From NCBI RefSeq assembly GCF_008014695.1, contig NZ_VOXE01000001.1:62001-126000 (forward strand): a stretch of DNA of 64,000 nucleotides, in the 5' to 3' direction. Position 1 is the first letter of the stretch. The number at the start of each line of letters is the position of its first letter. The notes beneath the pieces were generated by a model that searched no databases, was not told where the DNA came from, and saw only the letters and a program-made list of their open reading frames with translations. A program made the translations under genes and the position numbers. Source of the stretch: Chryseobacterium sp. GTDB taxonomy: Bacteria > Bacteroidota > Bacteroidia > Flavobacteriales > Weeksellaceae. Below, in pieces: positions 47,762-56,619 of the stretch.

Positions 47762-48412
47762 ATGCAGGATTCGTTTTTACACAAAGGAAAGAGAAAAATT
47801 TTGGTGAATTATCTTCGGGAAAAGATCGGTATTTCCGACGAAAACGTGTTGCGGGCGATGAACGAAGTTCCCCGACATCTCTTTCTGGAAAGTATTTTTG
47901 AAGACTATGCGTATGAAGACCGAGCGTTTCCGATTCTGGCTAAACAAACGATTTCCCATCCTTCCACAGTCGCGGAACAGACAGAGCTGCTCGAAGTTTC
48001 TGAAAAAGAAAAAGTACTCGAAATCGGTACCGGAAGCGGGTATCAAACCGCGGTTCTCGTAGCAATGAATGCTCTGGTTTATACGGTTGAAAGGCAGAAA
48101 GACCTCCACGATTTTTCGCATAAAAAGCTGAAGGAACTTCATCTGCGTCCGAAATTCCAGAGTTTTGGAGACGGCTTTGCAGGGCTTCCGACTTTTGCAC
48201 CATTCGATAAAATCCTCGTGACATGCGGTGCTGAAGTGTTACCCACCGAACTGCTCCATCAACTGAAAGTTGGCGGAAAAATGGTCATTCCTTTAGGCAA
48301 AACGGATGAGCAGATTTTAACGGTATTCACTAAAAAATCAGATAAAGAGTTCGAAAAAGAAGAATTCGGGGCTTATAAATTCGTCCCGATGCTGAACAAT
48401 ACAAACCATTGA
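47762..48412 (+). CDS. pcm: Protein-L-isoaspartate O-methyltransferase
   Basis: 216-residue S-adenosylmethionine-dependent methyltransferase that repairs isoaspartyl residues in aged proteins. Early conserved VPRHLFLESIFEDYAYEDRAFPI is near residues 36-58, then QTISHPSTVAEQTELLE. The SAM-binding motif I, LEIGTGSGYQTAVL, lies near 86-99, and ILVTCGAEVLPTELLHQLKVGGKMVIPLG near 148-176. Length matches the family. The stop is 1 bp from the ATG of the next gene. Confidence 0.95.
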   Translation: MQDSFLHKGKRKILVNYLREKIGISDENVLRAMNEVPRHLFLESIFEDYAYEDRAFPILAKQTISHPSTVAEQTELLEVSEKEKVLEIGTGSGYQTAVLVAMNALVYTVERQKDLHDFSHKKLKELHLRPKFQSFGDGFAGLPTFAPFDKILVTCGAEVLPTELLHQLKVGGKMVIPLGKTDEQILTVFTKKSDKEFEKEEFGAYKFVPMLNNTNH

Positions 48413-48413
48413 A

Positions 48414-48869
48414 ATGGGAGAGAAAACTGTTTTCCGAAATAAAAAAATGGATTCCGTGTTTAAAGGGCTTTACGCCGGAGTCTTTATGTTTCTGGCCTGC
48501 ATTGCCGTAATCTCCTTTCTGCAGGATGAAGATCCGAAGGTTCTTTGGGCGATGGGAACTGTTATTGGGTTTCTGATGTTTGTACTCATTTCAGGTGTAT
48601 TGAAGGTGAAAATAGTCATTGAAGCAAGTTTTTTAAGAATTTATTACTTCTTCAAGGTTTATGAAACGGATATCCTCCAAATTACAAAAATAAGGAAGGG
48701 CGAAACCATGTGGAGCGGCTTTCACAAATACGGAACGGGCACTAAAGGACTCATCATTTTTTCGAAGTTTAAAAATGATCTTTACATCACCCCTGAAAAT
48801 GAAGATTTTTTTTATCACAAAATCCTTGAAATCAATCCCGATGTCGTGATTGAAAAAATTGAAAAATAA
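48414..48869 (+). CDS. PH-like domain membrane protein
   Basis: 151-residue protein with two hydrophobic helices (about residues 17-37 and 44-64), then a short beta-rich domain with the alternating pattern LRIYYFFKVYETDILQITKIRKG and GLIIFSKFKNDLYITPENEDFF typical of bacterial PH-like domains (bPH). Such proteins are of unknown function. Its ATG begins one base after the pcm stop, so translation is probably coupled. Confidence 0.75.
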   Translation: MGEKTVFRNKKMDSVFKGLYAGVFMFLACIAVISFLQDEDPKVLWAMGTVIGFLMFVLISGVLKVKIVIEASFLRIYYFFKVYETDILQITKIRKGETMWSGFHKYGTGTKGLIIFSKFKNDLYITPENEDFFYHKILEINPDVVIEKIEK

Positions 48870-48898
48870 AAAGTATCTAATCATTTAAAAACTCCGGA

Positions 48899-49258
48899 AT
48901 GACTACTGAAATTAATAGCTACAACGCTGCACTGGCAGAAAATGACTTAGAAATCGCTAAACTCCTGGTAAATTTAATTTCCGAAAACCTTCCTGAAGCC
49001 GAAAGCAAGATCTGGCATTCCCATCCCTTCTGGTTTCTGGACGGTAATCCCATTGTGGGCTACAGCAGACAGAAAAAAGGAATGCGCCTCATGTTCTGGA
49101 GCGGTAAATCTTTTGACGAAGAAAGACTCAATATTCCAGGCGAAAAATTTAAAGATGCTTCTGTTTTCTATAACAGTACCAAAGAGATTTTAACCACTGA
49201 CTTGGTCCGCTGGCTCGAAAATCCCGTGCCATTCAGTGGGACTACAAAAATATCGTAA
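48899..49258 (+). CDS. DUF1801 protein
   Basis: 119-residue DUF1801 protein, a second member of the family in this window besides the one at 19699. It shows WHSHPFWFLDGNPIVGYSRQKKG near residues 39-61, RLMFWSGKSF, and a helix NSTKEILTTDLVRWLENP near 91-109. Sequence identity with the first copy is low, so it is not a recent duplication. Function unknown. Confidence 0.82.
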   Translation: MTTEINSYNAALAENDLEIAKLLVNLISENLPEAESKIWHSHPFWFLDGNPIVGYSRQKKGMRLMFWSGKSFDEERLNIPGEKFKDASVFYNSTKEILTTDLVRWLENPVPFSGTTKIS

Positions 49259-49291
49259 AGCGGAAAGGGGAACTGATCCGGTTGAAATAGT

Positions 49292-49678
49292 TCATGCGAA
49301 AATTTTCAGTGGCCTTTTCTCTTCATCGAGTGCTACGAGGGTAAATTCTCCTGACGCTGCTTTATCACGGTAATCACTTTACATATCTTCAATAAAGATC
49401 TCTACATCAACTTTTACGCTGGTGTTTCCTACCTGTTTTATTTTTCCGATGAGCTCAACCAGGGTTCCGGACGGTATGGGCTTTTTAAAGTCGATGCGGT
49501 CACTGCTTACAGTAACAAAGGGTTTACGGGCAAAGCGGGTTGCCGTCATAAACGCAACTTCGTCCATCATTTCCATTACTGTTCCCCCAAACATGGTGTT
49601 GTGATGATTGGTGATGTTGGGAAATACGACTTTAAATACGCGGGTAACCGACCGATCAATTTTCTGATCTACATTCAT
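49292..49678 (-). pseudogene. Acyl-CoA thioesterase (YciA-like hotdog) with in-frame stop
   Basis: Hotdog-fold acyl-CoA thioesterase. The intact N-terminal part starts at the ATG at 49678 and holds the family motif HHNTMFGGTVMEMMDEVAF near residues 25-43 and VTVSSDRIDF, ending VDVEIFIEDM. A TAA at 49381-49379 then interrupts the frame. In the same frame after that codon, the normal family C-terminus continues as SDYRDKAASGEFTLVALDEE, then KRPLKIFA and TGA (49294-49292). The position normally holds Tyr in EEMYS-like sequence, so a single base change from TAT/TAC would explain it. The full frame has 129 codons, normal for the YciA branch. A cobalamin-riboswitch-like leader precedes it. It is a truncated protein, a pseudogene, a readthrough case or a sequencing error. 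Confidence 0.75.
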
Positions 49679-49707
49679 TTTTCTTAATTTACAGATGATA
49701 AAATGAA

Positions 49708-49728
49708 TAGAAAACATGTTGTTTTCTA
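49708..49728 (-). other. Hairpin between riboswitch and thioesterase
   Basis: Perfect 8-bp inverted repeat TAGAAAAC/GTTTTCTA with a 5-nt loop, 30 bp before the ATG. It could be the expression platform of the upstream riboswitch; the T tract after it is weak. Confidence 0.45.
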
Positions 49729-49742
49729 CTTCTTACGCGAAA

Positions 49743-49824
49743 GTTTTAGGGATCTGACTTACCAAAATGGATGGCTTACAGTTGCGCGACAGCTCATGAT
49801 TTTCACATGATTCACCTTATTTCG
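49743..49824 (-). ncRNA. Cobalamin riboswitch-like leader
   Basis: Read on the minus strand, the leader has the hallmark core GCTGTCGCGCAACTGTAAG (from 49793 down), directly preceded by a 5-bp hairpin TCATG-TGAAAAT-CATGA. This hairpin occupies the place of the usual CCGG-TGAAAAT-CCGG stem; the pairing is retained by compensatory changes. A B12-box-like AAGTCAGATCCCTAAAAC ends the region near 49743. A TATATTTG promoter box lies at 49837-49830, so transcription would start just before the riboswitch. These elements are specific for adenosyl- or methylcobalamin sensing in known cobalamin riboswitches. It leads only into the thioesterase gene. Confidence 0.7.
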
Positions 49825-49829
49825 AAGTG

Positions 49830-49837
49830 CAAATATA
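49830..49837 (-). promoter_or_regulatory. -7 box before the riboswitch
   Basis: TATATTTG on the minus strand, placing the transcript start about 5-7 nt later, at the 5' side of the riboswitch. Confidence 0.65.
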
Positions 49838-49992
49838 TTGAATTTTCAGAAGTAATCACTGTAAGCATCGCTCTTCTCGGGTGAGCGGTACTACGTGTAA
49901 CGGAATTTCTTTAAACTTAAAACGCTTCACACATAAAAACCGGAATAATATTTGGACTCCTGCAGTTATCTAATCCAAAAAACCATCATATC

Positions 49993-50253
49993 ATGGACAA
50001 CAATAATTTCGAAAAGTCAGAAGACTTGAACAGTGTAGAACGAAATATCGATAACAATCCTGACCATAATACGGAAACAGATGCAGAAGAGCAGGGTACT
50101 ACAAGAATAAAAGACGTCCGGAATCCCGTCATCACGCAGGAGAATTTTGTTAAAGATGCTGAAAATGCGGTCCCACCTTTGGCCTGGGAAAACCAGAAAA
50201 AAGCCTACAAAGATGCTTGGGAAAACAACCGGAACCAGAATCTGGAAGACTGA
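49993..50253 (+). CDS. Hydrophilic hypothetical protein
   Basis: 86-residue protein, very polar (Asn, Asp, Glu and Gln rich) with no hydrophobic segment and no cysteine. Segments IKDVRNPVITQENFVKDAENAV and WENQKKAYKDAWENNRNQN look helical, but the N-terminal third seems disordered. No family is recognised. It has a -7-like box (AATATTTG) near 49946 and is followed by its own terminator, so it is an independent transcript. Confidence 0.65.
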   Translation: MDNNNFEKSEDLNSVERNIDNNPDHNTETDAEEQGTTRIKDVRNPVITQENFVKDAENAVPPLAWENQKKAYKDAWENNRNQNLED

Positions 50254-50277
50254 TCCTTCCACTTGTTAAAATTATGG

Positions 50278-50303
50278 AATCCACTTTTTAGTGGATTTTT
50301 TTA
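50278..50303 (+). terminator. Terminator after the hydrophilic protein gene
   Basis: 8-bp stem AATCCACT/AGTGGATT with T4 loop (50278-50285 with 50290-50297) and a T tail. Confidence 0.85.
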
Positions 50304-50307
50304 TTTG

Positions 50308-50315
50308 TATTTTTG
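50308..50315 (+). promoter_or_regulatory. -7 box for hutU
   Basis: TATTTTTG, 16 nt upstream of the hutU ATG at 50332. Confidence 0.55.
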
Positions 50316-50331
50316 AAGAAATCAAATTTTC

Positions 50332-52308
50332 ATGACTTTTCAGGAACAGATCCAACAGGGAATTCCCTCCGAATTCCCCCAACCCAAAACATACGAACCG
50401 CACATCAATCATGCTCCGAAACGCAAGGAAATCCTTTCGGATGACGAAAAAAAATTGGCGCTAAAGAACGCTTTGCGTTATTTTGAACCGAAATTTCATG
50501 CTGAACTTTTGCCTGAATTCCGCGAAGAACTTGAAAAATACGGCAGGATTTATATGTACCGTTTCCGACCCGATTATGAAATAAAAGCGCGGTCAATATC
50601 AGAATACCCGGGAAAATCGGAACAGGCAAAGGCCATTATGCTCATGATTCAGAACAATCTGGATTATGCTGTGGCACAGCATCCACATGAACTGATTACG
50701 TATGGCGGGAACGGTGCGGTCTTCCAGAACTGGGCGCAGTATCTTCTGACGATGAAATATCTTTCGGAAATGACCGATGAACAGACGTTGACGATGTATT
50801 CCGGACACCCGATGGGTCTTTTTCCTTCGCATAAAGAAGCGCCGCGCGTTGTTGTGACGAACGGAATGATGATCCCGAATTATTCAAAACCCGACGACTG
50901 GGAAAAATTCAATGCGCTAGGCGTTTCGCAGTACGGTCAAATGACCGCCGGAAGTTATATGTACATTGGTCCGCAGGGAATTGTGCACGGAACCACGATT
51001 ACGGTGTTAAATGCATTCAGAAAAATAAAAAAATCCACGCAGGGCGGACTTTTCGTGACCTCTGGCTTAGGCGGAATGAGCGGCGCACAGCCGAAAGCCG
51101 GAAATATCGCCGGTTGTATAACAGTCTGTGCAGAGGTGAATCCTAAAATAACCAGAATCCGTCATGAGCAGAAATGGATTGATGAGATCCATGAAAACAT
51201 CGATGAACTGGTTAAAAGAGTAAAAAAGGCGAAGGAAAACAAGGAAACCGTTTCTCTGGCCTATCTCGGAAATGTTGTAGAAGTTTGGGAGAAATTTGAT
51301 TCCGAAAACCTGAAAATTGATATCGGTTCCGATCAGACCTCGCTTCACAATCCATGGGCGGGAGGATATTACCCAGCGGGAATTTCCTTTGAGGAATCAA
51401 ACATCATGATGGCCGAAAATCCTGAGCTCTTTAAAGAAAAAGTGCAGGAAAGTTTAAGAAGACATGCCGCAGCCATTAATCAGCATACCGCAAAAGGCAC
51501 TTACTTTTTCGATTACGGAAATGCATTTCTGCTGGAAGCCAGCCGCGCCGGCGCAGATGTAATGGCGGAAAACGGCATCGATTTCCGTTATCCGAGCTAT
51601 GTTCAGGATATTATGGGGCCGATGTGTTTTGATTACGGGTTCGGACCCTTCCGTTGGGTTTGTGCAAGCGGAAAACCGGAAGATTTACAGAAAACCGATA
51701 CCATTGCGGCCACAATTTTAGAGGAACTGATGAAAAATTCCCCTGAAGAAATCCAGCAGCAGATGGCCGACAATATCAAATGGATCAAAGGCGCGCAGGA
51801 AAACAAACTTGTGGTCGGTTCACAGGCCAGAATCCTTTATGCCGATGCAGAAGGTCGCATGAAAATCGCCGAAGCCTTTAACAAAGCCATTAAAAATGGG
51901 GAAATCGGACCCGTTGTATTGGGACGCGACCACCATGATGTTTCCGGGACGGATTCCCCTTACCGCGAAACTTCCAACATCTATGACGGTTCGAAGTTTA
52001 CAGCAGACATGGCGATACAGAACGTTATTGGGGACAGTTTCCGCGGTGCGACGTGGGTTTCGATTCACAACGGCGGTGGTGTCGGTTGGGGCGAAGTCAT
52101 CAACGGCGGCTTCGGAATGCTGCTGGACGGAAGCGAAGAGGCAGACCGGAGACTGAAATCGATGCTGTTCTGGGATGTAAACAACGGCATTTCCCGCCGG
52201 AGCTGGGCCCGAAATGAAGGCGCCATTTTCGCCATCAAACGTGCTATGGAAAAGGAACCGACCCTGAAAGTGACTTTGCCGAATCTTGTGGATGAGAATC
52301 TATTGTAA
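50332..52308 (+). CDS. hutU: Urocanate hydratase
   Basis: 658-residue NAD-dependent urocanase, which converts urocanate to imidazolone propionate in histidine breakdown. The NAD-binding signature GLGGMSGAQPKAGN is near residues 244-257. GPFRWVCASGKPEDL with the active-site Cys lies near residue 444, and the Gly-rich HNGGGVGWGEVINGGFGMLLDG near 576-598. The protein is about 100 residues longer than the proteobacterial enzyme, matching the Bacteroidetes form. No other hut genes (hutH, hutI, hutG) are in the window. Confidence 0.95.
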   Translation: MTFQEQIQQGIPSEFPQPKTYEPHINHAPKRKEILSDDEKKLALKNALRYFEPKFHAELLPEFREELEKYGRIYMYRFRPDYEIKARSISEYPGKSEQAKAIMLMIQNNLDYAVAQHPHELITYGGNGAVFQNWAQYLLTMKYLSEMTDEQTLTMYSGHPMGLFPSHKEAPRVVVTNGMMIPNYSKPDDWEKFNALGVSQYGQMTAGSYMYIGPQGIVHGTTITVLNAFRKIKKSTQGGLFVTSGLGGMSGAQPKAGNIAGCITVCAEVNPKITRIRHEQKWIDEIHENIDELVKRVKKAKENKETVSLAYLGNVVEVWEKFDSENLKIDIGSDQTSLHNPWAGGYYPAGISFEESNIMMAENPELFKEKVQESLRRHAAAINQHTAKGTYFFDYGNAFLLEASRAGADVMAENGIDFRYPSYVQDIMGPMCFDYGFGPFRWVCASGKPEDLQKTDTIAATILEELMKNSPEEIQQQMADNIKWIKGAQENKLVVGSQARILYADAEGRMKIAEAFNKAIKNGEIGPVVLGRDHHDVSGTDSPYRETSNIYDGSKFTADMAIQNVIGDSFRGATWVSIHNGGGVGWGEVINGGFGMLLDGSEEADRRLKSMLFWDVNNGISRRSWARNEGAIFAIKRAMEKEPTLKVTLPNLVDENLL

Positions 52309-52496
52309 TAAAGTGTTAATTATCAATTCTCTAAGTTTTCATTGAATTTTTTTTTAATATTAAATTTTATCATCAAAACTCCTAATTCAGTCAATTTATG
52401 TCGGTTTTTGTGGCAATTTTAAATATGTAAAATTGCATCAATAATATTAATAACAAATTTCTATACCTTTAGTTGTAAAATGGTAGGTAAATTGTC

Positions 52497-52504
52497 TAAT
52501 TTTG
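52497..52504 (+). promoter_or_regulatory. -7 box for the TonB-dependent receptor
   Basis: TAATTTTG, exact TAnnTTTG match, with TTG at 52473-52475 about 21 bases upstream; predicts a leader of about 100 nt. Confidence 0.6.
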
Positions 52505-52559
52505 TGATATCAATTAAAAATCATTTTTTGCCATCATAGTTTTAAGGTTAAATGTTGAA

Positions 52560-52584
52560 AGACGTCCCTCATTGAGGGGCGTCT
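52560..52584 (+). other. Hairpin in the TonB-receptor leader
   Basis: 10-bp stem AGACGTCCCT/AGGGGCGTCT (one G-T pair) with a 5-nt loop. It sits between the promoter box and the ATG at 52611. It could instead be the distal terminator of hutU, but the T tail is short (TGTTT). Confidence 0.5.
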
Positions 52585-52610
52585 GTTTATAAATTGTAAA
52601 TTTTCCGGAT

Positions 52611-54995
52611 ATGAAATTTAAAGTCCTCTTCTTTCTGTTCACTGCACTGATGTTTCAGGCGCAGGTAGGAAGCATCAATATCAATGTCTTTGATGACTTT
52701 TCTAAAAAACCGCTTGATGCCACTGTCACTTTGGTGGGAGTAACGCCAGACCGGTACACGGGCACCGGAAATGTGCTGATTCCGGAAATTCCTTCCGGAA
52801 CCTATTCGTTTGAAATTTCTGCGGAAGGTTTTGCGCCCGCATTTCTCAATGACATCAATGTGGTGCCGAACCAGAATCTTACTTTTTCAGTAGGATTAAG
52901 CAAAGCAACCACGGAAATTCAGGAAGTTACCATTACAAAGAAAACGTATAAAACTACTGCAGAAAGTCCGCTGTCACTCAGGAATATCACGAGCGAAGAA
53001 ATACAGAAAAATGCAGGCTCCAACCGCGATGTTTCCAAAGCAATTTTGAGTTTTCCGGGCGTCGGAAGTACGGCCACATTCAGGAATGACCTTTTTATAA
53101 GAGGCGGAAGTTCATCAGAAAATAAATTTTATATTGACGGAATCGAGGTTCCGGTCATCAACCATTTTCAGACTCAGGGTGCGAGTGGCGGTCCCCGGGG
53201 AATTATTACAGTGGATTTTATAAGGGATGTTGACTTTTACAGCGGTGCTTTTCCGGCAAAACGGAACGGCGTGCTTTCTTCTCTTTTTGAATTCAACCTG
53301 AAAGAGGCCAGAAAAGACAAGCTCGGTTACAAAGCCGTACTCGGACTCGATGATATGCAGTTGATGATGGATGGTCCGCTTTCCAAAGACCAGTCGTGGT
53401 CGGGACTTTTCAGCGTCAGGAAATCCAATCTTCAGTTGCTGTTTAAAGCAATCGGATTGCCCTTCCTCCCAAGTTACTACGATGCAACCTTTAAAGTTTC
53501 CAAAAAATTTAAAAGCGGAGACGAGCTTTATTTTCTTGGAATAGGCGCGAAAGACAGCTTCAGGTTTAATGAGGAAGCGGAATCTACCTTGACAAATTTG
53601 ACTTTAATTGACCGGCTTCCGGTTTCGCCGCAGTGGAATTATACCATAGGCGCCGGTTACAGGCATCTGGCGGAAAACGGCAACTGGCTCTTGACCGTCA
53701 GCCGGAATATGCTCGACAATCAGGCGCTGAAATACTACCGCAATATCGACACACCAGACAATTTGCTGTATGATTATAAATCTCAGGAAAGCGAAAATAA
53801 AATCAGGATCGACCGCAATTTCAGCCTCTCGGATTATCAGTTCAGTGTAGGAACGAATGCTAATTTTGCCAAATATTACAACAATTCGGTAAGCCGGAAT
53901 GTGACGCAAAATGCAGTGAATTTTGATCAATTTTTATCTGAATTGAATGTGCTGCAATACGGTCTGTATGTGCAGAGTTCGAAAAAATTTCTCAGCAACC
54001 GACTTCAGCTTTCAGCCGGCTTCCGTTTGGATGCAAGTGATTATTCAGAAAACACGGCCAATCCGCTGGAGCAGTTTTCACCGCGTTTTTCTTTAAGTTA
54101 TAAACTTACGGATCGGTTTGCTCTAAATTTCAACAGCGGAATTTTTTATCAGCTGCCGGTGTACACCGCGCTGGGTTTTATGGAGAACGGAAACTTTACC
54201 AATAAAAATTCGCTGAAGTACATCCAAAATTCCCATCTGGTTGGGGGAGTAGAATACAGCGGCAAAAACAATCTGCGGCTTACGGTGGAAGGATATTATA
54301 AAAAATACAAAAACTATCCGTTTTCTCTGCGCAACCAGATTTCACTGGCCAATGTGGGCGGCGATTTTGGAGTCGTGGGCAATGAACCTTTGGATTCCCG
54401 CGGTTTTGGTGAAACATATGGGATAGAAGTTCTGGCGCAAAAGCGCACAGTCAATGATTTTTACGGAATTGCGGCCTATACTTTCGGTTATTCGAAATTT
54501 TCAGACGCGATCGGAGAGTTGCTTCCTTCAAGCTGGGATTCCAGACATATCCTGACGCTCACTACGGGAAAATATTTTAAAAGGAACTGGAATATAGGAG
54601 CGCGTTTCAGGATGCAGACAGGTCTTCCGGAAACACCTTATGATCTTCAGCGCAGCGCCTTGGTCAACATCTGGAACGTTTCGAACGGACCGGTGCAGAA
54701 TTTTAATCTGTTGAATACCGCCCGTGGAAATCTTTCACATCAGCTGGACATCCGTGCAGAGAAAAAATGGATTTTCAGCAAATGGCAGTTTACCGCATAT
54801 ATTGATTTGGTCAACGCTTATGGTTCTAAAAGCCCGAGCGGTTTACCGGTCGTGAATCTTCAGCGTGATGCCCAGAAGAACGGCATTATTGCCAATCCGG
54901 GTGCGCCACAAAATGAGCAGTACTACGTTTTGGAAACCGGTGAAGCAGACCGTTCAACACCGCTGCCGTATTTTGGATTGATATTTGAATTTTAA
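52611..54995 (+). CDS. TonB-dependent outer-membrane receptor
   Basis: 794-residue outer-membrane protein. A signal peptide (residues 1-18) is followed by a carboxypeptidase-D regulatory-like domain at about 20-100 (INVFDDFSKKPLDATVTLVG). The plug domain follows near 120-230, with RNDLFIRGGSSSENKFYIDGIEVPVINHF, and then a long beta-barrel ending in the aromatic residue Phe (PLPYFGLIFEF). The ligand is unknown. No susD-like partner follows, so it is not a typical polysaccharide locus; peptide or metal-chelate transport is possible. Confidence 0.9.
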   Translation: MKFKVLFFLFTALMFQAQVGSININVFDDFSKKPLDATVTLVGVTPDRYTGTGNVLIPEIPSGTYSFEISAEGFAPAFLNDINVVPNQNLTFSVGLSKATTEIQEVTITKKTYKTTAESPLSLRNITSEEIQKNAGSNRDVSKAILSFPGVGSTATFRNDLFIRGGSSSENKFYIDGIEVPVINHFQTQGASGGPRGIITVDFIRDVDFYSGAFPAKRNGVLSSLFEFNLKEARKDKLGYKAVLGLDDMQLMMDGPLSKDQSWSGLFSVRKSNLQLLFKAIGLPFLPSYYDATFKVSKKFKSGDELYFLGIGAKDSFRFNEEAESTLTNLTLIDRLPVSPQWNYTIGAGYRHLAENGNWLLTVSRNMLDNQALKYYRNIDTPDNLLYDYKSQESENKIRIDRNFSLSDYQFSVGTNANFAKYYNNSVSRNVTQNAVNFDQFLSELNVLQYGLYVQSSKKFLSNRLQLSAGFRLDASDYSENTANPLEQFSPRFSLSYKLTDRFALNFNSGIFYQLPVYTALGFMENGNFTNKNSLKYIQNSHLVGGVEYSGKNNLRLTVEGYYKKYKNYPFSLRNQISLANVGGDFGVVGNEPLDSRGFGETYGIEVLAQKRTVNDFYGIAAYTFGYSKFSDAIGELLPSSWDSRHILTLTTGKYFKRNWNIGARFRMQTGLPETPYDLQRSALVNIWNVSNGPVQNFNLLNTARGNLSHQLDIRAEKKWIFSKWQFTAYIDLVNAYGSKSPSGLPVVNLQRDAQKNGIIANPGAPQNEQYYVLETGEADRSTPLPYFGLIFEF

Positions 54996-55034
54996 ATTTT
55001 CCCCTGATTAAATTTTTCATTATAACTTCTTGGA

Positions 55035-56594
55035 TTACTGCATCACAGGCTTTTGATGCAAAGCTTTATTTTTAATATCCTCCATAATCCACTCCAGCTG
55101 CACATCTTTTTTCTCGAGAATCTGTTGGGTGGTCGGGAGAATTTCCTGATCCGGAAGCACACCTTTTTTGGTATCGGTAAATTCAATATGGGGCTGGATC
55201 AGCATGAGTCCGATCGGCAGATATAGTCTGGAGTTCGGTAGTTTTTTGGTGGAATATCTTCCGGCTACCGTGCCGTCGTTGGCGCCGCCGGTTTCTTCGC
55301 CCACCAGAAATGCTCTTTTGTCGCCCTTCAGTTTTGCCGGCAGGATCGAAGCCGCCGAAAAACTGCTCCCGTTGATGAGGACATAAATTTTTCCTTTGAA
55401 ATTGTTGTCTTTGGGCTTTTTCAGAGCAAAAACTCCGTTGTTTCTCAGATAAAAACGGTCACCCACTTTTTTGGTAGAAACGGCCGTTCCGATCAGGTAA
55501 AAAGGATACCCAAGCACCGCGATCGGAGTCGAAACTGCGGGGAATTCCGAAAAATAGTTGGCCTGAAACATGGACGAACGTTTGGTGATCTCAATATCAT
55601 TGATGAACGTGAATTTTTCATTTACGAGATACGAATACAGGTTGTTGATTTCGGACAGCGAACCGCCCAGATTGTCGCGCATATCGATGATGAGGTACTT
55701 GGCCGGTGAATTTTTCAAAGTGGCAAAACTTTCTTTGTAAAATTTCTTTGAAAAGGTTCCTGAAAAAGTCTTGATCTTCATATAGGCCACCGTGCTGTCT
55801 TTGGTGGGGAACTGCAGGTCGCGGTTGAAGCTTTTCGTGATGATGTTGTAATCTTTTGTCTTGCCGTTTTCGCTTTTGGTGAGTTTCTTATTCTGTTCCT
55901 CTTCTTTTTTACGGTCTTCTTTTGTGGTTTTTTCCCGTTTGAGCCAGAATGTTCCAATCTGCCCGTGGTATCTGGATTCTATTTGCACGCTGTCGAGAAT
56001 GCCGTTTTCGGCAGTAAAAAATCCGGGCCATATCCGGGCCATCGAGTATTTCTGAAAAGTGGTGTTGTACCCGTCGCTGTTCACGAAGGGTCTGTATTTG
56101 GCGAGCAGTTCACTCACCGGAACTTCATTGATCTTCAGGAGTTCCGTCCCCACTTCCATATTTGGGATCCGGTCGGCATTGTCTTTCACAAAAAGCCGGT
56201 CCTGGTCCACCACGTAATTGTAACGGCCGAAAAGTCCCTTCTGCTTCATGATTTCCTTGATTTCTTTTTTGGTCAGGCGCTTGTCCGGAGCAACCAAACG
56301 CAAATGTCCCTGCCGCACCGAGGCGATTACAGGTGCTAATTTTTCGTAAAATTCATTGGGTTTTAAGGGTTGAGTGATGGTTGTTTTCAGGCTGTCGAAT
56401 TTAAAGCTCAGCTGTTCTTCGGAAATGTACCAGTACAGTTCAGGATGCAGTTTCTCCAGGTTTGTATAGGCAAAATCCACGTCTTTTTTCAGTTTTTCAG
56501 GCGCGATAGGAACTTCCAGCCTTTTGTTGAAGTTTTTAACAGATAAGCAGGAAGTTAACAGCGTAAATGTAATAAATAGAAATATTGGTTTCAA
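55035..56594 (-). CDS. S41-family peptidase lipoprotein
   Basis: 519-residue protein with lipobox LLTSC (Cys16), so anchored in the envelope. Early helical part FAYTNLEKLHPELYWYISEEQLSFKFDSL is followed by a PDZ-like region. The tail-specific/C-terminal-processing-protease domain contains LIIDMRDNLGGSLSEINNLYSYL near residues 295-318 and the Ser-containing INGSSFSAASI near 405-415. Lys/Glu-rich GEETGGAND near 430 provides the usual S41 signature. Catalytic Ser and Lys appear conserved. Convergent with the TonB receptor gene; 40 bp separate the stop codons. Confidence 0.9.
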   Translation of the reverse strand: MKPIFLFITFTLLTSCLSVKNFNKRLEVPIAPEKLKKDVDFAYTNLEKLHPELYWYISEEQLSFKFDSLKTTITQPLKPNEFYEKLAPVIASVRQGHLRLVAPDKRLTKKEIKEIMKQKGLFGRYNYVVDQDRLFVKDNADRIPNMEVGTELLKINEVPVSELLAKYRPFVNSDGYNTTFQKYSMARIWPGFFTAENGILDSVQIESRYHGQIGTFWLKREKTTKEDRKKEEEQNKKLTKSENGKTKDYNIITKSFNRDLQFPTKDSTVAYMKIKTFSGTFSKKFYKESFATLKNSPAKYLIIDMRDNLGGSLSEINNLYSYLVNEKFTFINDIEITKRSSMFQANYFSEFPAVSTPIAVLGYPFYLIGTAVSTKKVGDRFYLRNNGVFALKKPKDNNFKGKIYVLINGSSFSAASILPAKLKGDKRAFLVGEETGGANDGTVAGRYSTKKLPNSRLYLPIGLMLIQPHIEFTDTKKGVLPDQEILPTTQQILEKKDVQLEWIMEDIKNKALHQKPVMQ

Positions 56595-56619
56595 TTGAAA
56601 ATCTTATAAGTATCCAACA

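Larger units (their letters stand above)
52309..52610. other. Intergenic region between hutU and the TonB receptor
   Basis: 302 bp, very AT-rich. It contains no ORF of note. It holds a -7 box at 52497-52504 for the receptor and a G+C-rich hairpin at 52560-52584 in the receptor leader; nothing else was recognised. Confidence 0.5.
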
